Of a DNA stretch of 39,071 nt, positions 37,522-39,071 are shown one piece after another. Source of the DNA: Stramenopiles sp. TOSAG23-6 (Eukaryota; Sar). A program made the translations under genes and the position numbers. The DNA lies in contig LT635938.1 in the NCBI GenBank assembly GCA_900128565.1, forward strand, positions 1 to 39,071. The letters are read 5' to 3'. The notes below the pieces were generated by a model. It searched no databases and was not told the origin of the DNA. It saw only the letters and a program-made list of their open reading frames with translations. Position 1 is the stretch's first letter, and each line of letters opens with the position of its first letter.

Positions 37522-39071
37522 GAACCCTGCAGCAAGAATTATTCAAATAGCGGATATTATGAATAGACTTGGAAATCGACTTGGTGATAAACATTTTGAT
37601 TTGAATCAACAATTTCATAACTTAGTTTGGATGGGTGATTTAAATTACAGATTGGAAAGTGTATGTCTTACATCATGATTTTTTTCTTCATTGTTTTTTT
37701 TCATAGCAAATTTTGTACCTAACGAACTTTTTTTCCAAAAAAAAAAAAATAATATTTTTTCAAAATACATGTAACTACTGAAAATGTTTTAAATTGTATC
37801 GGTGGTGGTGAGACAAAATTACGTCATTTACATGATGATTATGACACTTTTCGATTAGATCAGAAAATGGGTAATGCATGGGTTGGGTTTAAAGAACCTA
37901 AAAAAGCAGATAACTTCTTTCCTACATATGTACGTTTTTATAATTCATTTCCAATGTTTTTTTTTTTCGTATGAAATTTTGTACCTAACAAAAAAAAATC
38001 AGAAAAAAAAAAAATTCACAATACATAAGCTATATGAAGGTAGAAATGAGAATCTCTCCAATTGGTGCAATACACCAAGACAGTCTGTACGAAAGAGTGC
38101 GCATATAAATGTAAAAAATGATGAAATTTATGATGTTCCGTTATCTCCAATTAAACTTGAAAAAGATGATGAAATCGAAATGATTCGAGTAGATTGGCCA
38201 CGAAAAGTCTATCGTACGTTGTATAAAGAACCCATATATAAAGGTAGAAGTGTCAAAGAACGTTGTCCTGGCTGGTGTGATCGAATTATTTACTCTCAAC
38301 TTTCTTTTTCAGATGCAAAAAAGGATATGTATGATCCAGGTATCCTTTGTCCAATGCCACAACAACAACAACAACATGATAAACAACAACATGATAAACA
38401 ACATGATAAACAACAACAACAACAACATGATAAACAAGTAGGATTAGTGTCAGTAGTAGCCAATGACAAGACAAATATGAAATATGTATATGAAGCAGTG
38501 CATAAAGTTCAAGGTTGTGATATAAGTGATCATGCTCCTGTATTTGGTGTGTATTCACTAACATCTAGAATGTACATACCAGTACAAGTGTTTAATACAA
38601 CTGTAGTAAATGATGAAAATTGTAATGATTCGGAATTATTGTCAAGCCTAAAGAATAAATCTTTAGATTCTATTACAGAGACAAAAGTTTTAGATACATG
38701 TTACAATGAATGCACTACTTCTCCTGAAATACCTCCTAAAATTCCTAAAATACCTCAAGGAGTTGAGCTTCCATTTGGTCGACATGTATGTTTTATTATT
38801 TTTTTTTTACAAAAAAGTCGAATTTTTTTTTTTTTTGGTAAAAAAATTTTGTACCTAACAAATTTTTTTTTTTTTTGGTAAAAAAATTTTGAAATATTTT
38901 TCCAAAATACATGGTTATTTGACAAGAATTAGAATAGAAAATATTTCTATAGGATCTCAAATTCAAAATTCAAAAAAAATAGTAGATAATGTAGTAGAAA
39001 ATTCATCAGAAAATATCATGTATGTTTTATTTTTTTTTTTACAAAAAAATCGAATTTATTTTTCGTACGAA
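37522..39071 (+). CDS. Inositol polyphosphate 5-phosphatase, partial (right copy)
   Basis: Exons 37522-37660, 37771-37929, 38027-38785 and 38913-39019 read in frame through introns G, H and I. Motifs are VWMGDLNYRL, FFPTYK, CPGWCDRII and SDHAPVFG. The first exon covers only the region just before the WMGDLNYR motif, so the start and first part of the catalytic domain are missing. The last exon runs into intron J at the contig end. Confidence 0.88.
37661..37770 (+). mobile_element. Introner-like intron G (right copy)
   Basis: 110 nt, phase 0, GTATGTCTTAC to CAAAATACAT. The first AG in the following exon is 42 nt downstream. Flanks are TG on both sides. Confidence 0.85.
37930..38026 (+). mobile_element. 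Introner-like intron H (right copy)
   Basis: 97 nt, phase 0, GTACGTTTTT to CACAATACAT. It splits the FPTYK motif between Tyr and Lys. Confidence 0.85.
38359..38436 (+). repeat. CAA/CATGATAAA low-complexity tract (right copy)
   Basis: Mirror of 636-713, the Gln-rich stretch with HDK interruptions; same length in both arms. Confidence 0.85.
38786..38912 (+). mobile_element. Introner-like intron I (right copy)
   Basis: 127 nt, phase 0, GTATGTTTTATT to CCAAAATACAT. An internal tandem duplication of T-run plus GGTAAAAAAATTTT surrounds the GTACCTAAC core. Confidence 0.85.
39020..39071 (+). mobile_element. Introner-like intron J, truncated by contig end (right copy)
   Basis: The 5' part only, phase 2, starting GTATGTTTTATT. 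The window stops at TTCGTACGAA, the mirror of base 1. Confidence 0.8.

Larger units (their letters stand above)
22931..39071 (-). repeat. Right arm of giant inverted repeat
   Basis: Reverse complement of 1-16106 with 35 extra bases at 37434-37468. Both arms end at mirror-image bases inside the same intron, which is itself suspicious for assembly or amplification. Confidence 0.95.

Noticed and set aside
37930-38026. U12-type AT-AC introns
   Set aside because: H, C, E, F and N2 could be cut as AT...AC with the same mRNA, but A, G and N1 cannot, because the exon base before T is not A. The donors also lack the U12 ATATCCTT pattern.
1046-38912. CRISPR array or group II introns
   Set aside because: The repeats are irregularly spaced with coding sequence between them in eukaryotic genes, and they are too short and lack any group II domain structure.

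Overview
This is AT-rich nuclear DNA from a eukaryotic microbe. The genes are monocistronic, closely spaced and alternate in strand, the genetic code is standard, and the proteins are typically eukaryotic: UTP18, NBS1/nibrin, lipase maturation factor, inositol polyphosphate 5-phosphatase, a Frizzled/Smoothened-type 7TM receptor, UMP-CMP kinase and an EamA transporter. The androglobin-like calpain protein and the IQ/WW protein would fit a flagellated protist, and the long deaminase would fit a stramenopile, but lineage is a low-confidence guess.

Layout: the window is one giant inverted repeat. The left arm (1-16106) and right arm (22931-39071) appear to be the same sequence in opposite orientation around a unique 6.8-kb spacer (16107-22930). 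All paired genes mirror at coordinate sums of 39037, or 39072 outside one 35-nt difference. From the outer end inward each arm holds: a 5'-truncated inositol polyphosphate 5-phosphatase; a 3'-truncated lipase maturation factor; an androglobin-like pseudo-calpain; UTP18; an unrecognised 240-aa protein; a Frizzled/Smoothened-like receptor; an NBS1 homologue with an added SAP domain; and a long cytidine-deaminase-like protein. The spacer holds the 5' end of the left deaminase gene, a UMP-CMP kinase, an EamA/DMT transporter with an ordinary GT-AG intron, and an IQ/WW protein that reads in frame across the inner junction into the second deaminase copy. That fusion, the mirrored contig ends and an 8-bp microhomology at the junction suggest a fold-back (amplification or assembly) chimera rather than a natural palindrome, although a real inverted duplication is not excluded.

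The most interesting biology is a family of near-identical introns. Thirteen different copies (12 complete, 1 cut by the contig end; 25 counting both arms) interrupt the 5-phosphatase, lipase maturation factor, NBS1 and UMP-CMP kinase genes. They are about 90-127 nt long, start like GTATGTTTT, share the core GAAATTTTGTACCTAAC, often have a 3' hairpin (TTGGAAA-TATT-TTTCCAA), and end in AATACAT. Reading frame and protein-family alignment place the 3' boundary at that terminal AT, not at an AG. Most copies are flanked on both sides by TG, and the exons between them cluster near 140-150 nt. These are the marks of introner-type transposable introns, here with a non-canonical 3' end. The contig ends lie inside copies, and an out-of-frame join of two truncated genes also lies inside a copy, so the family appears to have disturbed either the assembly or the genome.
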